From Romanomermis culicivorax (lineage: Eukaryota > Nematoda > Enoplea > Mermithida > Mermithidae): a stretch of DNA of 64,000 nucleotides. A program made the position numbers and the translations under genes. The first letter of the stretch is position 1. Each line of letters starts with the position of its first letter. The notes beneath the pieces were generated by a model. The model was not told the origin of the DNA. It was given only the letters and a program-made list of their open reading frames with translations, and did no database searches. The stretch spans positions 388,607 to 452,606 of the forward strand of contig CAWUHX010000282.1 of NCBI GenBank assembly GCA_963922205.1, written 5' to 3'. Below are positions 22,401 to 35,100 of the stretch, in pieces.

Positions 22401-25400
22401 CATCAATTTTGTCACCAGTAGCTCGATGGAGCAGTTTTTGATTATGCGAAACGTAACATAAGTGTGTTTTGGCGCATGTCATCATTTGAATTAATTTTTG
22501 GTCCAAGATTTGGAGCGTAAAAGTCAATCTTGCCCGTGGATGATTTCTGAATATGTGTTGATAATGTGTCACTATCTGGAATATAAATCCTGTTGCAAAG
22601 TCAACAACCTGCTGAAAAATTTAGTTCCAAAATTCAATCTAGTATATAAATATTTAAATTCATCTGGAGATCATCTATTGATTGATATTTAACTCTCATC
22701 GATAATTGAGAATTTGACAAATTATACTATGCAGCAGTCTCAAATAAATCAAGTTTCACAAAACTGTATTCCTAGCATCTCGTGTGAAGCTTCTGGGCAA
22801 GCTTCTGAAAACTGCATTTTAACATACATGGAAATGTTGTATTATCACGAGCAAGCGCATCATTGCCCCATGAAGCATTCACCATAAAATGAAAATGGCA
22901 CATCGAGTTTGCTCTTCGATATTTTTCATGCGTTTTTCTTGCGGAAAGCATATTTTTTCCTTCTTCTATCATAATATGTTAAATCTTTGAATGATGCGTC
23001 TTACGTCTAATTAGCCATCAGGAGGTTTTTTTTCAAGAAACAAAACGCTACAGTAATCCCCTGTTCTCGAGATAAACAGGAAATTTGTTTTGGAAAAAAT
23101 ACAAATATCAGCACACTCATCTAGTGAAGCAGAAAAAATATATACTCCTCTAAACGTGCATTGCATTCAATCCATGGCAGTCAACAGGAACGTAACCAGA
23201 ATGCTTCACTCCAAAGATCACAAGTTGTAGAAACTGAAACTTGAACACTTCAAAGATGCATCAAGAATGAGAATTAATCAATTACAATAATGTTTTTGAA
23301 CAGAACTCGACGAAAACTGTTTGTAAATAGTAACAACAGAAAGCTGGTACTATTTTATATTTTTACGATTTTCTGCTCAACTATATATTACACAAGACTG
23401 AAAATTTGTAAGCTTATTTAACTAACCGTCAATAGTTTTTTTGAGGAAAAAGCTATTGTAAAAGCTTTATGTGAACGATTTCGACGACATTGTCAATTCT
23501 TGTCGTTTTCCGATTCACAAGCATTTTATAAAAAAATGATTAAGTTCACTAAATCGACACAAAACCGGCTGAAATAATTTTTCTAAAATCAACTGTCAAA
23601 AAGGCTATATTTTTGCTCTGACAAAATTGAATTTAATCAAGATTAACTTCTTGGGCCTTTCGTCATGTACAATCAAGACTTCTAACTGCTAGCCAATTTG
23701 GACTTCTAGATGATTCTATGCTCACGTCATGAGGAACAAAGAACATGGAATCACAATAAAATCACGCATTAGCATTATAAATCTAATTTTTGAAACCGAA
23801 ATGACGCAAGGAGGCTAACGAAAATGTGCAAATTAGGTTAGAAGAATATTTTTTGATAATGGTTCGGTAAAGTCTGACCTTATAATTATACTCTTTTCAT
23901 TGATCATCTCGTAGAAAAAAACAATTTTTCTGATGGTTCATTGGACAATAATAATATTCTTAGAATATTAAGTTGGTCATAAACGGAACACAAAAACTTT
24001 GATTGTGACTACTATAGATTATTATAGATACAGTAAGCGCAGAAAACACGGACCATTAATCCCAAAATTTAATCTCTTGACTGCATTAGTAGAATTCCAA
24101 CTGCTAAACACGACTGAAAAACAAATCATAAAAGAATAAAGTCAAATAATCATGCAGACCATGCAAATGCAGAGATATCTTAATTACCATGAATATTGTG
24201 CAACTAAACGGAATCTAACGGCTATTTTTTCAATATTAGATTTTTAGATTTTCCTGAAGAAAGAGATAAGAACTCTTTCTATAAAAAATCTGGTATCTAA
24301 ATGATTAATAGTATTCAGAGATGGAAGATTATAGTATATAAAACGAATATAAAAAGGCAAAGTTTTGTACCGACTATTGGGAAATTGTAGTCGATGAGAA
24401 AAAACTGAAACCGAACGAGTAAAAACGGGATAGTCAATTGAACCCGTGTGTGCGAACGGGGGTGGAAACTGTCCCAAAAGGGATGAAAATACATAGAAAC
24501 TCGAGAGGCTAAGAGGCTAGAAACCTGAGCACGAATGAAAATGATTCAGTAGCAGCAGGAGGTAACGGTTCCAAAATAAAACAGAAAAAAAACAAAAAAA
24601 CAAAATACACTGTTTGAATAAAAAGATATGTGTTCCACAGACCTTTGAACAATTTGAAAGAATGTATCAATCGAAAATAAAATTTGATTTACAGGTCTGT
24701 AGAGTAGAAAACGACAAGAAAATGATATTTCACATGCATTCTGCTCTTGTATGCCACCACGAGACTGGATTCGAAAAAAAAACTAAAATAATCCGTAGGC
24801 CGAGGGAAGAGTGAATGATTCGATATGGTGAATTTGTAGATTCAGGATAAAATGATTTGGCTAAGAACATAATCTGCATTTCTTCCGGAAAGATGCCAGA
24901 GACAATGCAAGGATCAATTTATAGGACAAAAAAGGAAGTTCATGATTCGGTGAATAATATAAATCAACATCTGACAGTTTGGTGTTTAAGCGATATTTTT
25001 TGACATGCCTTTTCATAAAGTTTCGAAATAGTTGAAACTTTACGTGTATCTGATCTAAGGAACGACATCACGACTAGAATCTAAGTGCTTTTTATCAAAA
25101 CAGGTAGGAGATACGTTCATAAATCATATCGTAGCTTACTAGACGCTCTATTAAATGCGTATTTCGCCGCCTGTTATACATTGCTGGTTGCTGATTTAAG
25201 TATCGTTCAATTTATGAAAATTTTAGAGACGCATGATTGATGTACCTGTTGAACTGATGAAGTGAAAAACAGACGCAACAGTCGACAACAAGGTCATGGC
25301 CGATGAGATGATACATTGAATTAAATGACAGTAAATAATGAAAACACAGTGCTTGAATCAAATGGATGATTTGTGCTTAAATGGCGCACGGAAAAATGAT

Positions 25401-26027
25401 CCAATATGCACGCATCTACAGCCTGTCTTTCATGAAATGATTCTAAATATTACATCCTTTTACGAAATTCTGCTAAACAATATCCTGCATAGGGTTTGAA
25501 ATCTGTGAGCCAGAAAATCTTCAAAACAAAATTTTTTGCAGTAAAAGCTGTAAACGTACTGAGGTTTGTCATTTTTAGAAGCATTCAATAAAAAGCAAAT
25601 AATCAAATTCTTAGCAAATAACAGTTTCAAGAAAGAACTTTCCTCGAAGGAAGCTCCCAATTTTATGAAAATAATGCAAAAGAAGAGATCTCATAGCAAA
25701 AAGAAGGGAAAAAATTCCAACTTATCCCCAGCTTATGTTACCATTGAAAAATCATTTTCGCGGATCCCTTGGCGACCATGCCTAAAAAGCGGCATTACCG
25801 GAGCATTCATCATGCTCATTTCTCCTTTGATAATGGAATGTCATCATACAGCACAATGTAGAATATCATATATGTTATGCAGAAACGAATCCATGGAAAC
25901 GGGCAACACAAAATGAAAAACAATCAAAATTTTACGTGATCAAACAAAAATAATATGCAAATTAAGGTGGCACGACCATGTTTATTTCTTTCTCGATGAG
26001 CCAATTTTTTTCCGGTGTTGTGACCAA
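19434..26027. other. AT-rich intergenic DNA, no gene seen
   Basis: No frame over about 115 codons and no recognisable domain in 6.6 kb. Apart from a MITE-1 copy near 23305 it appears unique, with TACTGTA-type words scattered throughout. It lies downstream of the IFT88 stop codon. Confidence 0.5.
23305..23545. repeat. MITE-1 copy
   Basis: Has the family landmarks in order: CTGTTTGTAAATAGTAAC, TTTTTACGATTTTCTGCTCAA, CTGAAAATTTGTAAGC, TATTGTAAAAGCTTTATGTG and CACAAGCATTTTATAAAAA. Confidence 0.65.
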
Positions 26028-26182
26028 TTATTCCGGTAATAAATCGTCACCCAATTCTTCGTTGACGAAATCGTCGTCTTCGATTTTGATGGATTTGCCA
26101 CCGACGCCGCCTCGATAAACCCCGGTCTTCAAACGATTGTAATTGTTGGGCGTCGGCCCCAAAGGGTCGGAATAGTGAGAAT
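26028..26182 (-). CDS. IFT88: IFT88 terminal exon
   Basis: Encodes SDPLGP near its start, then an acidic tail ending [10 protein letters not shown] and a TAA stop at 26028-26030. This is the hallmark C-terminus of IFT88 proteins. The acceptor is TTTTTCCAG, and a 3.4-kb intron separates it from 29597. Confidence 0.92.
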
Positions 26183-29100
26183 CTGGAAAAATCCTACTTG
26201 CACACCCGATGAGGTACCTTTTGGAAAAATGATGAGGAGAAAACATACGAACTTCCTATACTCAATTCAATTTGAAAATATCGATGCAGCTGTCGCATTT
26301 TTGATCAATTTCGATAACCTTGAAATCATTGAAAAGAGTGATCATTAAGGAGCGTTCACTTTGTACTCATTCACACTAAGTGTTCACTTTGTACATATTC
26401 ACATTAAATAAGTGCTTTATGGTACCAATTTTCGCATCAATCTAAAAATCAGTAATCATCAGTATCCGATCACGTTACTGTAGAAATAATTTATAATTGT
26501 TAGGGACGTTCTTACTGTAGAAGTCATCCCATCTCTGCAAAAATTGAAAAACGGAAGGTCGCCACAATAAGACCGAAGACCATTGTCAGTATAGTCACAT
26601 TACTGGCGTCACTTTATCTGAGCAAGGACCAAACATAGCATAATCAATGAAATTTGAAAGAATTAACTACACTTCATTCATTTTGAAATAATCGATGCAG
26701 CTGTTGGAGTTTCGACAAACACAGCCTTAATAGACAACAGGAAATCAGTTTTTATAATCTTAGAATGATTGAAAAGAGTGATCATCAAGGAATCTGTATC
26801 ATGAAGGAAGAATTTATTGAATAGAATCAACGAGCCGTCCATGATTTTTGAATAAAAGTTTTGCTACAACCTCGCTGCATCGATCATTTCAAAACTAGTT
26901 TATTAGAAAATGCTCCGATGGGGCAGAAAAAAGAAGAATATACTTGCTTGGATAGTTGCCAAGCTAGAAAAAGAAGTGGACTAGATTTTTGAGAATTTGG
27001 ATAAAAGTTGGAAAAAAATCACTTTCGTTATGCTGGATTTTCATTCTTTCTCAAAAAAAATTTTCCATGTCTGTGAAAAAGTATATTCTGCAGCATCGTG
27101 CACTTTGTCCTTCCAACTACAGTAAAATTTCTTTATATGAAAATCATATGCACATGAAATCAAATGTAAAGAAATGGTAAACCATTAGGATTCTAACTCC
27201 CAATCGATTCAAAACTTCTGCCTGTCACACTAGCTGAAAAATAGTGAAGGAGGCATATTATAGTCATTTTCAGAACTATAAAGAAACATGAGATTGGTTG
27301 CACTAACGCAACATGAGGATAATCTCAACATCGGAATTAAATTGATGATCCTGAATTTGAGCTAATCGCAATGTCCAAATTATTTTCTTCCAGTGCACAA
27401 ACAATACTCACTTGAGGATTACTGAGGTTTAAGTTCGAGTTTGGGAATTGCAGACATTTTCATATTTATTTGCTTTAGAGATAAAAAAATTATGCGAAAA
27501 TGTCAGTGCAATCCGATAGCTCGAGCTGGGGATAATCTCGACATTGAGCTCGTTATAATCCTGATGACATTCAATTTATATCGAACTTGAGATCAAACCG
27601 AGTCGCCTTTTTGTTCGAGATTAGCTTGAGCTCGAGCATAGACCCCTTTAGTGCAACTGTGCCTTCGTTGGAAAGTGCGTTGATGCACTCACGTACAGAA
27701 TATACTTTTTCACAGACATAAAAAATTTTTTTTTGAGAAAGAATGAAAATCCAATATAATGAAAGTGAATTTTTTCCAACTTTTACCCAAATTCTCAAAA
27801 ATCTAGTCCACTTCTTTTTCTAGCTTGGCAACTATCCAAGCAAGTATATTTTTCTTTTTTCTGCTCCATCGGGGCATTTTCAAACTAGTCCACCTATTTT
27901 TAGTGGGCCTCAGACATGCATGAAAACCTACGTAGAAGCCATCAAAGAAATAATAAAAAACAATCTGAAAGCTACAAATTCTCACTTTCGGTAATAGTAA
28001 TAGAAACCGCATAAAATTGGAAACACGTTGTAAACAGAAGTGACCCATTGAATTCCCCATGATCAAGAACCGCTCAACACAAAAAACCGCAGAAAAGCCT
28101 TTGTTTACACACAGAAAAATTTTTTTGTGTGAGGTGATTGTGACATTGAATTCCCCATGGTCAGAAACCTTTCCGTCCAGAAATATCAGAAATGTATTTG
28201 TTTACACTCAATATAATTTTGTGTGTAAAGTGATCGCATTCATCAAATTCCCCGTGGTTGAAAATACCTCACACCAAAAAATCACGAAAATACACTTGTT
28301 TACACCCTAGATAATTTTTCTTGTAAAGTGACCGCATCCGTCGACTTCCGAATGGCCGAAAACCCCTTCCTCCAAAAAGTCAGGGAGTACCTTCATTCAC
28401 ATTAGTGATGTTTTTTGTGCAAATTGACCGCGTCCATTAAATTCCCCATGATCGAAAACCCTTACACACCAAAAATCTTAAAAAGGCTACCGGTTGAAAC
28501 TGCAAAAAATTGTGGCACGGTAGTGCATTATGCTGCAAAAAAAATTATTTTTTTGAAGCCGTAAGTTTATATAACAAAATTGCCAAATTTCGCGGTTTCC
28601 GGGACTTTGGACCACCATGTAATTGAATTGAGGCCATATTGAAAAAAATGAAAAATCGCATTTGAGATTTCACCCTTAAGATGCTTAGGCCGAAGTATGG
28701 AGCTTGGATATGGCACACCCATTGCCGGGCGTGGTGGAACTGGGGGCCCTTAAAAAGTGTTTTTTGCATGCTTTTGGGGCCCGACCGAGCACCACGAGCA
28801 GATAGAGGCGAAATGACAAAAGGCAACCCATAGTTTGCCCCTATGCCCGAAATTATGCAAAAAACCTGAAGGTTCTAGCTCTTACCGTTTTGGCTCTAGA
28901 GGGAGGACATGAAATTTGGGGGCCAAGTATATTATAGGTTGACGCTATCGAGCCACCTATGATGAATGGAGTACAGTAAATCTTTTGGGAGTAAATTTAC
29001 GTTTTTCAATAAAAGTTACAGTGGTTTTCAGACTCTAAAAATTTCCATTGCACAGCTGATGAGGATAATAAAGCACGACTTACGATGACTATAATTATGT

Positions 29101-32100
29101 CATTGTATAGTAACTTGAGTCTGATAAAAATATTACATAAAAAGGTCAAAAATAAGTGATTCCACTCACACTTCAGAACACGTAGCAAACCAGAGCCTCT
29201 GATCCCTCGTGTTTCCGTGATAACCCTTTAGGCCAGGCATCTTTCCGACCATCTTTTAGATTTCTTTTTTCTCCGTCACCTGTGTTATGTTAGACTAGGA
29301 TTTTAATAAAAAAACTAGCCTATGGAATCAATTTTCCAACGAGCTGTTTTTAAATTTTGATGTAAAAATCTGGTAAAGCATGTAATTGAGCTGGATCCGT
29401 GTGTGTAAATCAGTGTTTGAAGAAAAGATACAGTTACTGCGAGATAAGAACGAAGCAATTGATTCTGTCATTGCTGAGTGCTAACTTCTATTTTTTCTAA
29501 TTTCTCAAGGTGTGTTTGAGACCACGGCAAATACTTTACAGTAGTAAGCAACATTAGAGAAGAGATATCCAAATTTTTGATCTTGCAATCCTTTACCGTC
29601 TTGCTTTTTAGAATTTTCACGTTTTCCACTGCCCGTTCCGGTCCTTAGACTGCCCCTCGAGCTGGCTGGGCGGCTGTGGGCTGAAGTGTAAACGTAAAGG
29701 TTTTTCAAAAAACGGTTCAACCAAAAAGCTGGAAAAATTTTTCAAACCGGAAATTTTCTGATCGGACGGCGAATTTCTTTGCTGGTCTTTTAAATCGCGG
29801 AATTTTTCTGCTTTTTTCAATTTTGACGCGTATTCTTGCCTTTCCGGTAATTCCATATCGTTGGAAAGACGTACCAAGAATTTGAGGCCTAATAGTTCAA
29901 AAATGTTACAAATTTGATTTCGGCAAAAAATCCCTTCTTGTCTTACAATCTATGTTATCGGGAAATTTTCGATGAACTTGCTTGTACATTTCGAAAGCTT
30001 TTTGATAATTTCCCGATCTTCTGTAGCAGCTTGCTATCATCAAGGACCACTTGCATTGATATGGTCTAGAAGGAGCGAACCGGGATCATCTGTACATCTA
30101 ACAAAATTTGGCTACTTTTGAATTACACCCCCGTAAACTTTGCGCTCTTTTAGCTTAGGTTTAAGCTTTAGCTTAGACAATCGATTATACATCGCGCAAA
30201 AGTCGAAAAAATTTTCCGGGAGAATTTTTTTGATTTCTTAACAAGCGCGGTTGTGAACTGGGGACCACTCAAGGGGGTCATAAATGTTGAGGGTTTGACG
30301 TCGTCAGCCAGAACTTATACATAAGAATAGGGAAATCGAACGTGTATCAAACAGAAAATTTCATCTTCCACTAAAGTCAACTGTTTGTATATCATGCTTA
30401 ACTTTGTCAAAGAGATTGACGTTTTAGAAACCCTGTTTCATGAAAAAAAATCGTTTTCTAATTGCATCAGATTTTTGACAAGTTGAGAAGATTCAAAGTA
30501 ATCATAAAAATAAATGTTTTTTTATGAAAAAATTTCGCCCATTCAGTAAATAACACCATTCTGAAATGTTAAAGATATCAATCTTCGATAGTCTCATTTG
30601 GAACAAACATAAGACCCTGGGACGTAATATTTTTGTGCCTTTATTATCATACCAGAGATTTGATAAGTAGGTAGATATCCAATTTCGACAATGATGGTGA
30701 CATAAGAGATCCCATCAAGTGACATTTCAATCGAGTTTTTCAACTTTTTTCAAGTTTTCAACTTTTTCTCACTCTATTAACGCCGCTTTCTCGAAATAAT
30801 TGACGGCTTTTTCCGAAAATTGGGCGTCTATGTAATAGGCGCCCAGCCATTCAATAACGTCGATATTCGACGGATAGAGTCTATAACTCTGCATAAAAAA
30901 ATAAACAATAGAAATGAAAAACGTTAGAAAGTGTCATACATCATAGTAACATTGAAAGGCTTGCGATTTATCGCCTTCCTTGTCGTAAATTTCGCCCAAT
31001 TTGGCCAAAATACTGGGATCGGAATGTACCATGCTATGCGCTTGTGTATACCTGTAAAAGTGTAGGTTTGATAATCTGAATTTTTGAATTTTAAACCAAC
31101 TCCTGGTTTTTGAACGGTAGATTTGATTTCTCGGCACTTACCATTCTATAGCTTGAGCGCTATCTTCCAAAATATCGTATCTAAAAAATTTCTGTGCAAC
31201 AACTTTATCTTTTAATCAAACTTTATTCACATGTTTCCAATTTGGTACAAAACTTGGAAGTTGTTTCGTAAAATTTGATGCAATTTAAGGAAACAATCTA
31301 ACGCTTCGTCGAATTTGCTCTGCTTTTTATTGGCTAATCCTAGAAAGTGAACAGTTTGGTCGCAAAATTGAGCGATATTTTCAAAAAATTAGGAGTATTA
31401 AAGCGATTCCAATTCTAAGTATATATACATATATATGACATTTCAATTGAGTTTTTCAACTTTTTTCAAGTTTTCAACTTTTTCTTACTCTATCAACGCC
31501 ATGAAGAAAAATAGAAAAATATATATATATACATACTATGATGTCAAACTCGAAATTTTATTGTATGAGATTTTCTCATGTGTAACTACTGAATTGATGT
31601 TACTCTATGGTTTCAGGTTTGGCTATATATAATATAGTTTCTTACTGCCCCCCACTTTGTATGCTGTTGAACTGACGTATGTATGAAGAAAAATAGAAAA
31701 ATCTCAGTGGTTCAAAATCAAAAATTTTCAACTCAATCATTCACGCAAAGAGTTAGAATTACTTTGGACGATTTCCTCAATTTAGTTGGTGAGGCCTGGG
31801 GCTAGTGTCCCCATTACGACTTAAGCTGGAGCTTGAGATGCAACTTAAGTCACAACAACGTTATAACATATAAAAAAAAGTTAAGCTCCAGCTGACCGCC
31901 AGCTTCTTGGCCGGTAAAGCTGCAGCTGAACAAGAGACTTAACATTCAAATTCAAGTCTTGGACTTGAGTCCATTCGACCGTTAAGCTGGAGCTTAAGTC
32001 CGACCAGTATTACGAAAGTTAAGCTAGAGCTTAAGCTGCAACTTAACGTGAAAAAGTTATGACTGGAGGGGTAGCTGTCTTGTTGGTATTTTATGTTGTT

Positions 32101-35100
32101 ATACGATAATGGCTGCTCGTTTGGCTTTATTGCTTGATGATGAAGAAATGGAAGGCGTCGAAGTGCCTGATTATGATGTAGACATGGGCCCTGAAAACGG
32201 AAGGACTTTTAGACAACATTTTTCATAATCAAAGCAAATGTATATGACTATAATAAATGCATTAATTTTGACTTTTCTTTAACCTTTCGGCTTTTAATTT
32301 CAAAACCTAAATCTCCCATTCAATTTTTTCAGTCTTTTTAGCAAGCATTAATCTTTTCAATGCTAATGTCTTCTTTTGCACCGGCAGCCTTTCCATTCTG
32401 CTCCAATTTCGGCAATGCTACGAATCTGACTTGGAAACGACACTCGAGTTCTTGCCTGAGGGCTATTCCCTCTTCAGACCGATACAAATCCTGAGAAGCT
32501 AACACTACAGTTCGGGATTCACTCGATCTAAGCATAAACAAACCATGAATACCGTACATATACAATTGAGAAATATATCACAAATTTGCATACTAAAAAG
32601 TGGCAATCTTGAATTAAATTTAAAATATTTTGGTGCAGCAGAAAATCGATGCACATATGGCTGGAAAACTGACAGGGTCGATGAAGTGAGGCAAACGCAA
32701 AATTTGCTGTCATGTTCCAACAATGTAAACAACATACTGTGGCACAGTTGATGCAAAGTTTATTCCATCTATTATGCCAAGAAAACTGTCCAGCTTTGTG
32801 TAAGCATTGGAAATATCCAGTAATGCATCAGGGATAACTGCCACCAGCGGATCACCTCCAGTGCCAGATGCCGACGTCTTTTGGTCATTTACAGACGCTA
32901 ATTTTCTGACGCTAATTTTTGTACACTTTTAATACATAATTATTTTGTTGAAAACAGGCTATAATATTTACTACAGTTTATTTTCCGCAACAGAAGATGG
33001 TTGTATAGAAGATAATTGTCGTATGCAAGATGCACAAACGGTCATGGAAGAAACATTTGAATTTTGAATATAATGATGTAAGAAACAGTTGAATTTTGAA
33101 TATACTGATCCTTATGTAACTCACTTTTCCGGGCAACGCAACGTGGTTAAAAATGTAGATTTACCCATGAAATTCATACCATTGGATGGCAGATTAAGTA
33201 CATCATCACACGGCTCCTATTACAACAATTTTTCTTCATTATTGGGTACTGAAATATCACCTAAATTATACAAAGCTTCCACGCAAGAAGCTTCGTTGGC
33301 TAACGCCTCTCGATAGAAACTGCGAGCTTTTTCGTAATCGCCGGTCGCAAAATAAACGTCGCCTTTGTTGACTAAAGCGTATGGATTGTAACGGTCGAAA
33401 TTCAATGACTTATCGGCGTAAATTTCTGCTTCTTTCAGGTCTTCTTTCTTGGAAAAACATAAAATAATTTTGACTTTCCAAACAAATAAAGCCCAAAAGT
33501 ATACAGTAACTGTTTGACGTCAACGAAATTTGCAAGAAATGTTATTTCAGTTTTTCAGGACATTATTATAGTCTGCTTTTCTTGAAATGCTTCCAAATAA
33601 TAAACCTGGAAAGTAAGTACTATTTTATATTTTCTTTCAACCACAAATACAACCACAAATTTTTTTGAGTAAAAAATTTTTCAGTAAAAGGTTCATGCAC
33701 AAGATTTTAGTCACTGCAAATTTGCGTCATTTTTCATTTTAAAAGCATTTTATAAAAAACAGACTATAGATTCCTGTGGACGTTATATTGACCTTCAACG
33801 TTTACACTAAAATGTATACATTTATACAGCCAAAAAATGTATAACTGCCTGATACGTCAATAAAATTAACAAAAAGGTCAGAGTAAAGTACTGATTCCAG
33901 AAATCACGAATTAGTTGCCGGCGTCAAACCTGTCACAGCGGAAATATCCATACCAAAATATTGAGGAACGTCAAGTTATTGGCTGCTATAGATGCGACTT
34001 TCGATTCTTTAGTTTCAAAGGATTTTAGAACCTCTGAAGCCTGAAAAATAATGCGAGTTTATCAGTAGATCGTAAAAACAGGGTTGCTGGAAAATTTTCT
34101 ACTGCAGTAATATCGCCTTGTTTCAAATATTGAACGGCTTTGTTGATTTCTAAATCGGTGGCCAATTCGGCGTAAGCGGATTGTTTGATAGAATCGATAC
34201 ACCTAAAACATACTGTACAACGTTCTGCAATTATACAGCTAATTATATTCTAAAGGATCTGCAAATTGGCAAGAATATCAATTCACCGAAATTCATTTGC
34301 TGCTGAGCTACATTCTTGGTCATTTTCTGCATGATGATTCTAGAAAAGCGTGCCTTAAAAGTTTGCAATGCTGCTTACGTTAGTCAGGTAGGACTGAAAG
34401 TAAATGTCAGTGAGATTTTTTGGCGTGGTCAATTTTAGATTTTGGTTGGCCGCGGTTAATGACCAACCAGATTCGATCTTCTTTCCACGTCCCAATCACT
34501 TAGTCTTCAAAATTTTATCAGAATAGAATAATTCAATTATTCACAGCAAATAATCAGCATTAATTAGTCGACTTTAATACCAAAGCATCAAAAATGATGC
34601 GTAGAGACCCTGTCATACTTCACCGAGTCGTACCTCGCGGCGCCGCTTTTTCTATTTATACTAAAAAGCGGCAGCGTGTAGTGCTTGTCATACTTCATCG
34701 CCCAGCGCCGCTGCTTGACTTTCGGATTTTCCTTTCTGAACAAAGATGTTCTCAAAAACTTTGCAAGTACTCTTGTTTTTTATCGTTTTTGAAGCTGCCA
34801 ATTGCACTTGGCTTATGCTTCGACATCAGGTCGTGCAAACGTGTTTACACCTACCTTGTATATTCATGATTTTTCCACATTCATTTTTCCATTGTAAATT
34901 ATGTAATCACAACACAACTTATACTCTCTTTTTTCTGCAAATGCCTGTCAATGAAAAAGTGGAAAAAAGAAAGAAAAAAAACGATGTGTCGCACGGGATT
35001 AAGGCTCATCTATACTTTTTTCGCTAAAAAACATACGCAAGCGATTTGCTCTTCAAGTATTGAAGCGATTTCAGTATATAATACATCGCAAGGTAGATAT

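Larger units (their letters stand above)
26183..29596 (-). other. Last IFT88 intron, repeat-filled
   Basis: Contains a direct repeat of the type ATCGATGCAGCTGT...ATTGAAAAGAGTGATCAT..AGGA (about 26280-26350 and 26690-26795), a foldback element and family A copy 2. No exon was recognised inside. Confidence 0.7.

Noticed and set aside
20000-26000. Short frames of 60-116 codons as host genes
   Set aside because: Lengths are as expected by chance in AT-rich DNA, with no domain, no consistent splice signals and no shared frame.
32109-32228. 39-codon plus-strand frame [13 protein letters not shown]...
   Set aside because: Too short and without a recognised domain; kept only as context for the neighbouring repeat cluster.
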